From: an archaeon | GTDB taxonomy: Archaea > Hydrothermarchaeota > Hydrothermarchaeia > JALTZZ01 | Assembly: GCA_027051165.1 (NCBI GenBank) | Contig: JALTZZ010000081.1 | Location: forward strand, 1 to 50,013 | Direction of reading: 5' to 3' | Length of the DNA stretch: 50,013 nt | Shown: one piece after another, positions 8,855-17,198 of the stretch | Layout of the letters: the number at the start of each line of letters is the position of its first letter | How positions within the stretch are numbered: position 1 is the stretch's first letter | Translations under genes and position numbers: made by a program | Notes under the pieces: model-generated | Seen by the model: only the letters and a program-made list of their open reading frames with translations | What the model was told of the DNA's origin: nothing | Database searches by the model: none

Positions 8855-9796
8855 CTATTCTTTGTCTTTAGCGTTTAAAACTTTTATTGTTTCTAAGATA
8901 TTCTTTATTTTTTCCGATATTTTATCAAAAATTTCCTCAAAATTGTCTTCATTTATTGTTATGTCAATTTTTGCACCGGCAGCTTCCTCTCTTCCCCCAC
9001 CGTTAAAATTCTTTGCTATTTCTTTCAAGTTTATTTTTTTATTTTTTCTTCTAAAGCTCATTTTTCCATTTTTCCAAAGACAAACTACAAAATCAACATC
9101 GTATTTTTCAAGAAGGTAGCTCGTTGCTATTGTTGAGCTTAGGTAGTCTTTCGAAAGAGCTAAAACGAATTTATATCTGTTTTTATACACCTTTACATGT
9201 TCATCGAGGAACTTAAACCCCTTCTCCTTAGCCTTCTGATATTTTATGTAGGCGTTTTCAAATTCCTCGTTCCAGAATATTCCCTTTGATAGGTAGTCAA
9301 CAATTTTTTCTTTATCAAAGCCGGATGATATAACCTCGTATATCTTATCTGCAAGCTCGCTTCTCTCATTTTTTAATCTAAAGTCGTGGGTTCTCGCTAA
9401 ATATGCCAACTCCTTCGATACTTCATCGTCCTTCATAAACGTTCTGTAAACGAGCTCAGCTGCACAGTATTTCATATCAATTATGAACTTTATATCTGTG
9501 TTTAGCTTTGAATCGCTCCAATCATGGTGATCTATCCATAAAAATTCATTTTTCTCCGCAAGCTTCTTTAAAATTTCTGATACCTCCATAAAGTTCTTGT
9601 TGTATCCAATATCGGCAACAACTATAAGCTTGCCTACATAATCTGATATCTCCCTTATAGCATCGTTAAAATCTCCATAGTTAACAAAAAAGTGCTTAAT
9701 GCTGTAGCCATTTATAAGGGCATACCTTCTCAATATTGCATGAGAGGCTAAACCGTCAACATCCTTTCTGTGAGCTAAACATAATATATCGGTCAT
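8855..9796 (-). CDS. DHH-family phosphoesterase
   Basis: The protein has 313 residues. An N-terminal AHRKDVDGLAS segment supplies the first Asp motif, VVADIGYNK the second, and LWIDHHDW is the DHH motif that names the family. The C-terminal half contains LSKDYLSSTIAT and the glycine-rich FNGGGREEAAGAKID element of the DHHA1 substrate domain. Members hydrolyse phosphodiester bonds of nanoRNA, cyclic dinucleotides or single-stranded DNA through a two-metal site. Which of these applies cannot be told from sequence. It sits nine bases after the spoVG-like gene and is co-transcribed with the GTPase and hypF. Confidence 0.85.
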   Translation of the reverse strand: MTDILCLAHRKDVDGLASHAILRRYALINGYSIKHFFVNYGDFNDAIREISDYVGKLIVVADIGYNKNFMEVSEILKKLAEKNEFLWIDHHDWSDSKLNTDIKFIIDMKYCAAELVYRTFMKDDEVSKELAYLARTHDFRLKNERSELADKIYEVISSGFDKEKIVDYLSKGIFWNEEFENAYIKYQKAKEKGFKFLDEHVKVYKNRYKFVLALSKDYLSSTIATSYLLEKYDVDFVVCLWKNGKMSFRRKNKKINLKEIAKNFNGGGREEAAGAKIDITINEDNFEEIFDKISEKIKNILETIKVLNAKDKE

Positions 9797-9805
9797 CTCC
9801 GCTTC

Positions 9806-10057
9806 TTACGCAACTTTTTTGTATTCTTCGAGAACTGCATTTATAAGATTATCTCTTGCTTCCTTTGTTATTGGATGAAAGATATCTCTGTATCCAGATT
9901 TCGTCTTTGAAGATGGCATGCTTACCCAGAGCTGTCCTCTGTTTTCTAAGACCTTTATTCCGTGAACCACATACTCGTTGTCGAACGTAACGCTAACAAA
10001 GGCTTTTATATTTCCTATATTTACCTTTTTTATCCTTATGTCTGTTATCTCAGCCAT
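9806..10057 (-). CDS. spoVG: SpoVG-family nucleic-acid-binding regulator
   Basis: This 83-residue protein matches SpoVG almost end to end: EITDIRIKKVN, then KAFVSVTFDNEYVVHGIKV, then WVSMPSSKTKSGYRDIFHP and ITKEARDNLINAVLEEYKK. The MPS-K-(x)-G-x-x-RDI-HP core is the family signature. SpoVG was described in Bacteria as a site-specific DNA/RNA-binding regulator, so its presence at the head of an archaeal operon is unusual. ATG 10,057 is preceded by GAGGTTGGAAG, a workable Shine-Dalgarno. It is the first gene of the operon continuing to hypF, and shares an upstream region with the divergent CBS genes. Confidence 0.85.
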   Translation of the reverse strand: MAEITDIRIKKVNIGNIKAFVSVTFDNEYVVHGIKVLENRGQLWVSMPSSKTKSGYRDIFHPITKEARDNLINAVLEEYKKVA

Positions 10058-10177
10058 TCTTCCAACCTCTCAAGCTGATTGAATAACGCCAATAATTATC
10101 GTTTTAAAGGATTTTAGATAGCTAAAAATTTTTATAGTAGGTTAATTTTTATAGTGCAGTAGGAAGGGGTGTTAGCC
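10058..10177. promoter_or_regulatory. Divergent promoter region between spoVG-like and CBS-domain genes
   Basis: The spacer is AT-rich with two TATA-like boxes reading rightwards, AAATTTTTATAG near 10,128-10,139 and TTAATTTTTATAG near 10,142-10,154. The second is about 25 bases before the likely CBS leader. GGAAGGGGTG at 10,162-10,171 is the ribosome site for the CBS gene. On the other strand a TTTAAAAC or AATAATTATT box can serve spoVG. Boxes were assigned by eye. Confidence 0.45.
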
Positions 10178-10744
10178 TTGCACGTTGACATAAAAGTTCG
10201 AGAAGTAATGACAAGAAACGTTATAACGATTTCCCCAGAAAAAACAGCTCTTGATGCGGCTAAGGTAATGAAGGAGAACAATATAGGGTCAATAGTTGTT
10301 ATAGAAAACAGCAAACCCGTAGGAATTGTTACGGAAAGAGATTTGTGCTTTAGAGTTGTTGCAGAAAACAACGTTCCCTCAGATGTGAAGGTCAAGGATA
10401 TAATGACATCTCCCCTTATAACAATAGAACCAGACAAAACTCTCGAAGAAGCTGCAAGAAAGATGAATAAGAATAAAATAAGGAGGCTACCGGTTGTAGA
10501 TAGAAATAACAATCTCATCGGTTTTATAACATATAGGGATATTCTCTCAATAGCTCCGGAGGTTATAGAGATTCTCAAGGAGTATAATAAGATAAATGAG
10601 AGTGAAAAAGAGATTTCAAAAGAAGTTCCAGAAAGAGGAACGTGTGAAATCTGCGGAGATCACGGAGTAGAGCTTTACGAGGTAAACGGTGTTTACGTCT
10701 GCGAGAGCTGTAAGGAGGATTTAACGCTTGGAAAGGAGGAGTAG
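10178..10744 (+). CDS. Tandem CBS-domain protein with C-terminal zinc ribbon
   Basis: Two CBS domains (Bateman pair) start with VREVMTRNVITISPEKTALDAAK and VKDIMTSPLITIEPDKTLEEA (each shown only in its opening part). A short linker leads to a treble-clef or ribbon-like unit: CEICGDHG and CESCKEDL (two CxxC pairs 20 residues apart). CBS pairs bind adenosyl ligands such as AMP, ATP or SAM and act as energy sensors. The zinc unit suggests contact with nucleic acid or protein. The frame is open from GTG 10,169, but TTG 10,178 is better placed behind GGAAGGGGTG. The 3' end overlaps the next CBS gene by 17 bases, so the two are translationally coupled. Confidence 0.8.
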   Translation: MHVDIKVREVMTRNVITISPEKTALDAAKVMKENNIGSIVVIENSKPVGIVTERDLCFRVVAENNVPSDVKVKDIMTSPLITIEPDKTLEEAARKMNKNKIRRLPVVDRNNNLIGFITYRDILSIAPEVIEILKEYNKINESEKEISKEVPERGTCEICGDHGVELYEVNGVYVCESCKEDLTLGKEE

Positions 10745-11525
10745 TATTAAAGTTGAAGATGTAATGAGCAGAAACGTTGTCTATGTTCATGAGGAAGATT
10801 TTGCAACAAAGGCGAGGGCACTTTTGAGAGAGTATGGATTTAGAAGCCTTCCAGTTGTTGATGATGAAAAGAAGCTTGTTGGCATTGTTACAAGAAGCGA
10901 TGTTTTAGCCATAACTTCTACGAGGTCGAACATTCCAGTTAAGGGCATAATGTCATCTCCAACGATCTTTGCAACGCCTGATGAGGACGTTTTAGAGGTT
11001 GCAGAAAAGCTTATAGAGGCAAACGTCGGAAGGGCACCGGTAGTTAAATCTAAAGAAAACATGGAGCTCGTAGGAATAATAACGATGCACGATATAATTA
11101 GGGTTCTTCTTGAAAAGAATATAAAACCAAAGAAGAAATACATTGAGGAGATAATGACGAGAGATGTTGTAACATGCGATGCCAGCGATAGAGTTAACAA
11201 GGTCTTGGACATGATGAGAGATTCCGGATACAGCGGCCTACCTGTTTTAAAGAATGGAAAGCTTGTCGGTGTAATAACAAGAAAGGATATTATAAAGGCT
11301 GGTTATGCGAGACTTGAGAGAGAAGATGAAAAAGGTGCCAAAAAGAAGGCTCCAAAGGTAGAAGCCTTAATGTCAACACCTCCCATAACGGTATCGCCGA
11401 GTGATGAAATAAGAAAAGCTATGGAGATAATAGTTGAAAGGAATATAGGTAGGCTTCCAGTTGTTGAAAATGGAAGGCTTGTTGGTATTGTAAGCAGAGA
11501 TGATATTGTAAAAGCCTTTTTCTAA
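10728..11525 (+). CDS. Four-CBS-domain protein
   Basis: 265 residues are made of four successive CBS repeats: VEDVMSRNVVYV, VKGIMSSPTIFA, IEEIMTRDVVTC and VEALMSTPPITV begin them, and each ends with a GIV/GVI-(T/S)-R-x-D-(I/V) turn. The two Bateman modules probably stack as a disc binding adenosine nucleotides. There is no catalytic domain, so a regulatory subunit role is likely. The start is uncertain: TTG 10,728 begins the frame, but the strong AAGGAGGAG at 10,732-10,742 lies downstream of it and would better serve an ATT at 10,746 or ATG 10,764. Its end overlaps convergent priS by four bases. Confidence 0.8.
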   Translation: MERRSSIKVEDVMSRNVVYVHEEDFATKARALLREYGFRSLPVVDDEKKLVGIVTRSDVLAITSTRSNIPVKGIMSSPTIFATPDEDVLEVAEKLIEANVGRAPVVKSKENMELVGIITMHDIIRVLLEKNIKPKKKYIEEIMTRDVVTCDASDRVNKVLDMMRDSGYSGLPVLKNGKLVGVITRKDIIKAGYARLEREDEKGAKKKAPKVEALMSTPPITVSPSDEIRKAMEIIVERNIGRLPVVENGRLVGIVSRDDIVKAFF

Positions 11526-12442
11526 ATTCCCCTTCTTTCATATACAAACTTTGGCACCGCATGCTTAAATGGATCAAATTTATTTAAATCTTTTATTGCC
11601 ACACACTTCATGCTGACCTTTGAGTGCAGAGTGCTTGGAAGTCTTAGAATTCTTTTTACATCAACAGTTACCCTTGCATCAACGGTGCTTGCATTTATTT
11701 TTGCCACTTCTTCAAGGAATTTATCAAAATCTACGAGAGATCTGAGAGTATCAAAATTGTTTTCTTCAATCTCATTGGCAATTTTTCTCTTTTTTTTCAG
11801 AACTTCTCCTACATCTATGCTGAACTCATCACCTTTTGCAAGCTGTATTACCTTTATAAGCCTCTTTTTAAAAACCCTTGCATATCCTATATTTCTATCT
11901 AATCTTCTTGGCTTTATACTTGCAGAGACGTATTCAAGGATTTTTGCACGGGATTTTGAATCGAGCTTCATAAAATCTTCGTCGAGGATTCTTATGTGAT
12001 ATCCTCTACCAGAGTATACATAGTTTATATTTTTAACTCCAAGATCACTTAGTGCATCTTTTATGAGAAAAACAAATTCCTTTGCATCAAGCAGACATTT
12101 TTCACAGACTTCACCGCTTTTACAGCTGCAGCTTCTAACAGGAAGATCTTTTGCATCTATATCAAAAACAAGCTCAGCTTTTATCCAATTTTCTCTTTTT
12201 CTTGGATTTTCGTAGAAGGCTACGCTTGCATATACCGCGTATGGATATCTTGCTTTTAAAATCTTTTTAAGTGCTTCTGGAGTTGGTATTTTATTGTATC
12301 TGTCGTTTGGACCCTCTCCACGATAGTCAAAACCAAATTCTCGATATTCAAGAGACTCAACTATGTAGTCTGGAAGATCTTTTTTGTTCCACTCTTCTTC
12401 ATAGAAAACCTTTCTTTCCTCTGGAGAAGCTTCTCTGAACAC
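11522..12442 (-). CDS. priS: DNA primase small (catalytic) subunit PriS
   Basis: PriS makes RNA/DNA primers for replication together with PriL. FREASPEERKVFYEEEW opens the protein as in other archaeal PriS. The catalytic acids are in ELVFDIDAKDLP (DxD), the zinc knuckle is CSCKSGEVCEKC, and SGRGYHIRIL is the SxRG-x-H nucleotide motif. A further Asp lies in the C-terminal VDARVTVDVKRILRLP. The frame is open to 12,502, but GTG 12,442 is preferred because the family begins at this point and a TTTAAATA box lies at the right distance for a leaderless message. PriL is not in the window. Confidence 0.92.
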   Translation of the reverse strand: MFREASPEERKVFYEEEWNKKDLPDYIVESLEYREFGFDYRGEGPNDRYNKIPTPEALKKILKARYPYAVYASVAFYENPRKRENWIKAELVFDIDAKDLPVRSCSCKSGEVCEKCLLDAKEFVFLIKDALSDLGVKNINYVYSGRGYHIRILDEDFMKLDSKSRAKILEYVSASIKPRRLDRNIGYARVFKKRLIKVIQLAKGDEFSIDVGEVLKKKRKIANEIEENNFDTLRSLVDFDKFLEEVAKINASTVDARVTVDVKRILRLPSTLHSKVSMKCVAIKDLNKFDPFKHAVPKFVYERRGI

Positions 12443-12481
12443 AAAAAAATAAAAACCTTTAACGATATTTAAAGAAATGAG
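12443..12481. promoter_or_regulatory. Compact divergent promoter priS / PfkB
   Basis: Only 39 bases separate the two start codons. The minus strand carries TTTAAATATCG about 20-30 bases before GTG 12,442, a TATA box for a leaderless priS message. The PfkB gene must use a promoter that overlaps the 5' coding end of priS. Confidence 0.45.
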
Positions 12482-13399
12482 ATGATAGTAACAATAGGGC
12501 ATGCAAGCATTGATAGGGTAATAATCGGGAAAAACGAAAGAATACAGCTTGGTGGAGCAGCTATATACAGTGCATTTGCGAGCAAAATATTCGAGAAAAC
12601 CGGAATAGTAACAAGAGTAGGGAAGGATTTCCCAATAGAATACATAAATATGCTTAGAAGATACGGAATAGATACTTTAGGTCTTAGAAGGGTTAGAGGA
12701 AAAAGCACAAGCTTTGTTATAGAATATAAAGAAAATATTGCAAATTATCTTGAATATAAAATAAATGTAGGGGTTTTTTTAAAGCCAGAAGACATTCCGA
12801 AGCTCTACCTTGATGCACAGGGATTCCACTTAGCTCCGATGGCAGCAACAAAGCAGATGAAATTTGTTGAATATATAAGGAGCAAGAGTTATGGTGTTAT
12901 ATCACTAAATACGCATGAAAACTACTTTAAAAGATACAGAAAAGAAATACTAAAGCTTATTGATAAAGTTAACATATTTACGATGAACGATGAAGAAGCT
13001 AAGAAACTTACCAATAGCAGAAGTTTAGAGCATGCTGTAAATGTTTTAAAGAGAAAAAAGCACAATATTATTGTTGTTACTATGGGTGTATTTGGAAGCA
13101 TTGTAATTGAAAACGGAGAGATAAACTATTCTCCATCACTATTTCAACCTAAAATTGTAGATCTAACGGGATGCGGAGATGCATACGCTGGTGCGTTCTT
13201 AGCATGCTATATAAAAACGGAAGATGCGGTAAAATCTGCAAACATAGCAAATACTGTTGCAAGCTTAGTAGCTACAGACTGGAGCTTTGAGGCAATAAAA
13301 AATCTTAAGTTTAAAAGTATAGAAGAATTTCAGGAGCATGTGGTTTCGAGGCAAAGAAAAATAAGCAAAAACCAGCTTTCGCTTGAACACTTTCTTTAA
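12482..13399 (+). CDS. PfkB-family sugar/nucleoside kinase
   Basis: This 305-residue protein has the ribokinase fold markers: GHASIDRVI at the N-terminus, the LGGAAIYSA glycine pair, NDEEA in the middle, VTMGVFGS, and the C-terminal LTGCGDAYAGAFLA signature, whose Asp is the catalytic base and whose GCGD forms the anion hole. It phosphorylates a hydroxymethyl group of a sugar or nucleoside with ATP. The substrate cannot be assigned. The N-terminal part is shorter than ribokinase, as is common in archaeal members. It is transcribed alone, divergent from priS and convergent with rhomboid. Confidence 0.85.
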   Translation: MIVTIGHASIDRVIIGKNERIQLGGAAIYSAFASKIFEKTGIVTRVGKDFPIEYINMLRRYGIDTLGLRRVRGKSTSFVIEYKENIANYLEYKINVGVFLKPEDIPKLYLDAQGFHLAPMAATKQMKFVEYIRSKSYGVISLNTHENYFKRYRKEILKLIDKVNIFTMNDEEAKKLTNSRSLEHAVNVLKRKKHNIIVVTMGVFGSIVIENGEINYSPSLFQPKIVDLTGCGDAYAGAFLACYIKTEDAVKSANIANTVASLVATDWSFEAIKNLKFKSIEEFQEHVVSRQRKISKNQLSLEHFL

Positions 13400-13956
13400 A
13401 CATCTTCTTCTAAAAACTCATCTTCCTCTTCTTTATACCAGTTCATAGTCATTATGTAACCAAAAACAAATCCGAAAATCAAGCCGAATAAATGTGCAAG
13501 CACTCCAGTGGCTAATGTCAAAAAGAAGAAAATCAATCCATAAACAATAGAGGTATATACACCGCCCTTGTATATTCCACGCTGTGCTATCAGTGCTGTT
13601 CCGAGCATACCAAATATTGCACCAGAAGATCCAGCTGAAATTGTATTTTCAAAGAAGAATGCTGATATATCTGCAAAGAATCCTGATAGAAAGTATATGA
13701 TTAATGTTTTAAATGAACCAAAAAGCTTTTCGCATTTTGATCCAAATATAGCTAAAAATATCATGTTGTATCCTAAGTGAGGGAGATCAAAGTGAAAAAA
13801 TAGAGAAGTAAGCAGCTGATAAGCGTGCAGATCGGCAGTATTTATTCCAAAAATTTCTGCAAACTTTTCATCTATTTCAAGTGGATTTTGACTGTGAAGA
13901 GCGAAATATAAATAAACAACGACATTAATAAAAATTAGAAAGGAAGTAACGATCAT
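13396..13956 (-). CDS. Rhomboid-family intramembrane serine protease
   Basis: 186 residues with about six hydrophobic helices. The catalytic serine is in [11 protein letters not shown] (GxSG, near residue 109). The catalytic histidine is in [14 protein letters not shown] near residue 160, and a [15 protein letters not shown] segment before helix 2 matches the rhomboid H-x-x-x-N element. It cleaves membrane proteins within the lipid bilayer. The acidic cytoplasmic tail [10 protein letters not shown] is unusual in its charge. Its start overlaps the stop of cdc48 by four bases, so the two are one operon, which suggests Cdc48 may handle cleaved membrane substrates (inference). Confidence 0.85.
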   Translation of the reverse strand: MIVTSFLIFINVVVYLYFALHSQNPLEIDEKFAEIFGINTADLHAYQLLTSLFFHFDLPHLGYNMIFLAIFGSKCEKLFGSFKTLIIYFLSGFFADISAFFFENTISAGSSGAIFGMLGTALIAQRGIYKGGVYTSIVYGLIFFFLTLATGVLAHLFGLIFGFVFGYIMTMNWYKEEEDEFLEEDV

Positions 13957-16136
13957 ACCATGTATGTAAGTTTTTCTAATTCTCTTGTCTCAACTCTCTT
14001 CTGGAACCTCTCATAGAACTGCATTATATCCTTATTTACGCTTGGCTTTATCTTCCTAAGGGCTTGATAGAAGTGCTCCATTTCAACGAGCTTTTCATTT
14101 ACATCTTCTCCATTCTCTATAGCCTCCCTTAAGGCAAGCATTGCAGCCTCTCTGCATACAGCCTCTATATCAGCACCTACGTATCCATCTGTAAGGCTTA
14201 CAAGCTTTTCAAGATCAACATCGCTTGATAGGGGCATGTTTCTCGTATGAACCTTAAATATCTCAAGCCTCGCCTCCGCATCTGGTATCGGTATTAATAG
14301 TAGCTTGTCGAATCTTCCCGGTCTTAGCAGAGCTGGATCTATTAAATCAGGTCTGTTCGTTGCAGCTATAACTACGACGTTGTGTAGCTCCTCCAAGCCG
14401 TCCATTTCCGTAAGCAGCTGGTTCAGAACCCTTTCGCCAACCCTTGATCCCGCTTCATAACCCCTTACACTTGCAATTGCATCGATTTCATCGAAGAATA
14501 TTATACAAGGAGCGACTTGCTTAGCACGCTTGAATATCTGTCTTATTGCTTTTTCGCTCTCTCCAACCCATTTGCTTAGAATTTCTGGACCTTTTACACT
14601 TATAAAGTTTGCTTCGCTCTCATTTGCTACCGCCTTAGCTAAAAGCGTTTTCCCAGTTCCGGGTGGACCATAGAGCAGTATTCCCTTTGTCGGTTTTATT
14701 CCAAACCTTTTGAATGCGTGAGGATACTTTAGGGGCCACTCAACCGCCTCTCTCAGCTCCCTCTTTACATCGTGCAAGCCACCTATATCGCTCCACCTTA
14801 CGTTTGGTATTTCTACAAAGACTTCCCTTAGAGCACTTGGCTCAACAACTTTTAATGCATCTAAGAAGTCTTGTCTCGTAACCTCAAGACTCTCAAGAAC
14901 TTCTGGCGGCAGAGTATCGCTCTCAAGATCTATCTTTGGAAGAACCCTACGCAAAGCGTTCATTGCTGCTTCTTTGCAGAGAGCTTCTAAATCCGCTCCA
15001 ACGAATCCATGAGTTACATCTGCTATTTCGTCCAAATCCACATCTTTAGCCAAGGGCATTCCCCTTGTATGGATCTGGAGTATTTCCTTTCTTCCATTTC
15101 TATCTGGCACGCCAATCTGTATCTCTCTGTCAAATCTACCCGGTCTCCTTAGGGCTGGATCCAGAGCTTCTGGTCTGTTGGTAGCTCCTATAACGATTAC
15201 CCTGCCTCTCGACTTTAAGCCGTCCATTAAAGCGAGGAGCTGTGCAACCACCCTTCGTTCAACTTCACCGTGAACTTCTTCTCTCTTAGGAGCTATGGCA
15301 TCTATTTCATCAATAAATATTATACTTGGAGCATTTTCTTCAGCTTCTTTGAAAACCTTTCTAAGATTTTCCTCACTCTCTCCATAGAACTTGCTCATTA
15401 TCTCCGGACCGTTCAAGCTTATAAAGTATGCGTTTGTCTCGTTGGCAACAGCCTTGGCTATAAGAGTCTTACCCGTTCCCGGCGGTCCATACAGTAGCAC
15501 ACCTTTTGGAGGCTCTATTCCAAGCCTCTCAAAGAGTTCTGGATACTTCAGCGGAAGCTCTATCATTTCTCTGATCTTTTGAATTTCCTCCTTAAGTCCG
15601 CCTATATCTTCATAAGTAACGGCTGGAATCCCTGCTTTTCCTTTCATTGGCTCGTCTCTAACGATTACCTCCGTAAAATCCTCTATACGCACGATTCCTC
15701 TTGGAAGGGTCTGGACAACCGTAAAAGGCAGTGTTGTGCCAAGCACACCTACAACAAGCTTGTCTCCAGCTATAACGGGTCTACCGAGCAATCTGCGTTT
15801 TATAAATTCACCAAATCCTGGAGAAAATTTTACGTGCTGGAGAGGGGCTAAAATGACTCTTTTTGCATCTTTAACTCTTGCCTTTCTAACCTTTACCTTA
15901 TCTCCCAAGGAAACTCTTGCATTTTGTCTTAAAATACCATCCATTCTTATAATACCTAAGCCTTCATCCTCGGCGTATGCACGCCAGACTATAGCGGCTG
16001 TAATACGCTTACCAATTATTTCAACAATATCTCCTGTTGCAACTCCAAGAATTTCTCTTGTTCTTGTGTCTATTCTAACAATTCCTCTGCCAACGTCGTT
16101 TTGCATTGCCTCTGCAACTTTTAGCTCAACCTCCAT
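13953..16136 (-). CDS. cdc48: Cdc48/VCP-type AAA+ ATPase
   Basis: A segregase/unfoldase that extracts and unfolds proteins, often for the proteasome. The N-terminal double-psi barrel and CDC48_2 domains cover residues 1-165, followed by two AAA+ domains. Each has a Walker A ([13 protein letters not shown] near 219, [13 protein letters not shown] near 495), a Walker B ([14 protein letters not shown] and [12 protein letters not shown]) and arginine-finger segments ([20 protein letters not shown]). Both ATPase sites look intact. The C-terminus ends LTYMV, not a strict HbYX proteasome-docking tail. ATG 16,136 is chosen over TTG 16,142 because AGGTGA sits seven bases before it. That ribosome site lies in a leader hairpin. 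Confidence 0.96.
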   Translation of the reverse strand: MEVELKVAEAMQNDVGRGIVRIDTRTREILGVATGDIVEIIGKRITAAIVWRAYAEDEGLGIIRMDGILRQNARVSLGDKVKVRKARVKDAKRVILAPLQHVKFSPGFGEFIKRRLLGRPVIAGDKLVVGVLGTTLPFTVVQTLPRGIVRIEDFTEVIVRDEPMKGKAGIPAVTYEDIGGLKEEIQKIREMIELPLKYPELFERLGIEPPKGVLLYGPPGTGKTLIAKAVANETNAYFISLNGPEIMSKFYGESEENLRKVFKEAEENAPSIIFIDEIDAIAPKREEVHGEVERRVVAQLLALMDGLKSRGRVIVIGATNRPEALDPALRRPGRFDREIQIGVPDRNGRKEILQIHTRGMPLAKDVDLDEIADVTHGFVGADLEALCKEAAMNALRRVLPKIDLESDTLPPEVLESLEVTRQDFLDALKVVEPSALREVFVEIPNVRWSDIGGLHDVKRELREAVEWPLKYPHAFKRFGIKPTKGILLYGPPGTGKTLLAKAVANESEANFISVKGPEILSKWVGESEKAIRQIFKRAKQVAPCIIFFDEIDAIASVRGYEAGSRVGERVLNQLLTEMDGLEELHNVVVIAATNRPDLIDPALLRPGRFDKLLLIPIPDAEARLEIFKVHTRNMPLSSDVDLEKLVSLTDGYVGADIEAVCREAAMLALREAIENGEDVNEKLVEMEHFYQALRKIKPSVNKDIMQFYERFQKRVETRELEKLTYMV

Positions 16137-16144
16137 TGCCAATT

Positions 16145-16165
16145 CACCTATTTAGCTAATAGGTG
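16145..16165 (-). promoter_or_regulatory. Inverted repeat covering the cdc48 ribosome-binding site
   Basis: CACCTATT at 16,145-16,152 and AATAGGTG at 16,158-16,165 form perfect 8-bp arms around a five-base loop. In the cdc48 mRNA the 3' arm contains the AGGTG of the Shine-Dalgarno, so folding would hide it. A TATA-like TTTAATAA near 16,190 would start a leader of about 30 bases that contains the whole hairpin. A DNA operator is an alternative reading. Confidence 0.5.
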
Positions 16166-16208
16166 GATTCTCATTAATAAAATTTATTAAACGGGAATAA
16201 TAATAACT

Positions 16209-17198
16209 ATGGAAACCTCGATTATAGGCTTAGCGCTTTGTATACTGGGGTTGGCATACTCCCTCTATACAGATTTAAAGTATAGAGAAATAAACAACAA
16301 AGCGGTAGCACTGCTGATATTAGCGGGAGTAATTTTAAACAGATTTGAAGCCCTGAAGAACCTTTTAATAGTTTTCCTAATAACGTTTATTCTGTGGAAT
16401 TTCGGCGTAATAAGTGCTGGGGATTCAAAGGTTTTTCTCTTTATATCATCTTTAGTTCCAAGCGCAACCAAAACATATCTCTACTCGTTTCCGACCGCGG
16501 TTATAATAAACTCTATACTGCTCTCATTTCCCATATTCCTTATCTATGGAATTTTAAAGTCTTCAGAACTTTTGACGAAAAAATTTTTATTTAGAGAAAT
16601 AAGAACAAAAATTATTTCAACGGCTAAAGCACTTATGATAATATCCTCGGCATACATAATTTCAAAGCATCTGGAAGTTAGCATGCTGCTCTCTATACTT
16701 CTGATCACAGCGATAACAATAGTTGCGGAAAAAAGATTTAAGGAAATATACATCGTCTATACACCAGCACTTCTCTTCGCAGCATTTACAGAGACAAGAA
16801 CAATAATTTTAATATTTATCGCAATTTTTCTTATAAATCTAATAATATTTTTGCTTAAGCTATCTTCACTCGGATTAAAAAGAGAAAAAAATATAGATGA
16901 ACTTAAGGAAGGAGAGATATTGGCTGGGGCTGTATATGGAGATGGTAGATTTGTTGAATCAATTAAAGAAAGAATAAAAATAAAAGAAAAACCATTAATT
17001 GCTCCTATGGCGAGAGGTTTAACAAGAGAAGAAATAGAAATACTTAAAAAATTAAAAAGAGAAGGAAAAATTAATAAAGTAAAGATAAGGGATTCTGTTC
17101 CCTTTGTCCCGTCGATATTCGCTGGCTTTCTTTTTGCATATTTCATAGGAGATTTATCGCTGATATTTAGAGACCTTCTCAAAGCCCTTCTTTATTAA
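16209..17198 (+). CDS. Archaeal type IV prepilin/preflagellin peptidase (A24 family)
   Basis: This 329-residue polytopic membrane protein carries the two A24 catalytic aspartates: D22 in TDLKYREINN and D72 in SAGDSKVF (the GxGD-type motif). It cleaves class III signal peptides of pilins and archaellins at the cytoplasmic membrane face. Several helices follow, then a soluble region with a TREEIEILKKLKREGK stretch and RDSVPFVPSIFAGF before the last helix, as in the longer archaeal EppA/FlaK-like members. It stands alone, with no pilin genes adjacent, and converges with the next gene with a four-base overlap. Confidence 0.85.
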   Translation: METSIIGLALCILGLAYSLYTDLKYREINNKAVALLILAGVILNRFEALKNLLIVFLITFILWNFGVISAGDSKVFLFISSLVPSATKTYLYSFPTAVIINSILLSFPIFLIYGILKSSELLTKKFLFREIRTKIISTAKALMIISSAYIISKHLEVSMLLSILLITAITIVAEKRFKEIYIVYTPALLFAAFTETRTIILIFIAIFLINLIIFLLKLSSLGLKREKNIDELKEGEILAGAVYGDGRFVESIKERIKIKEKPLIAPMARGLTREEIEILKKLKREGKINKVKIRDSVPFVPSIFAGFLFAYFIGDLSLIFRDLLKALLY

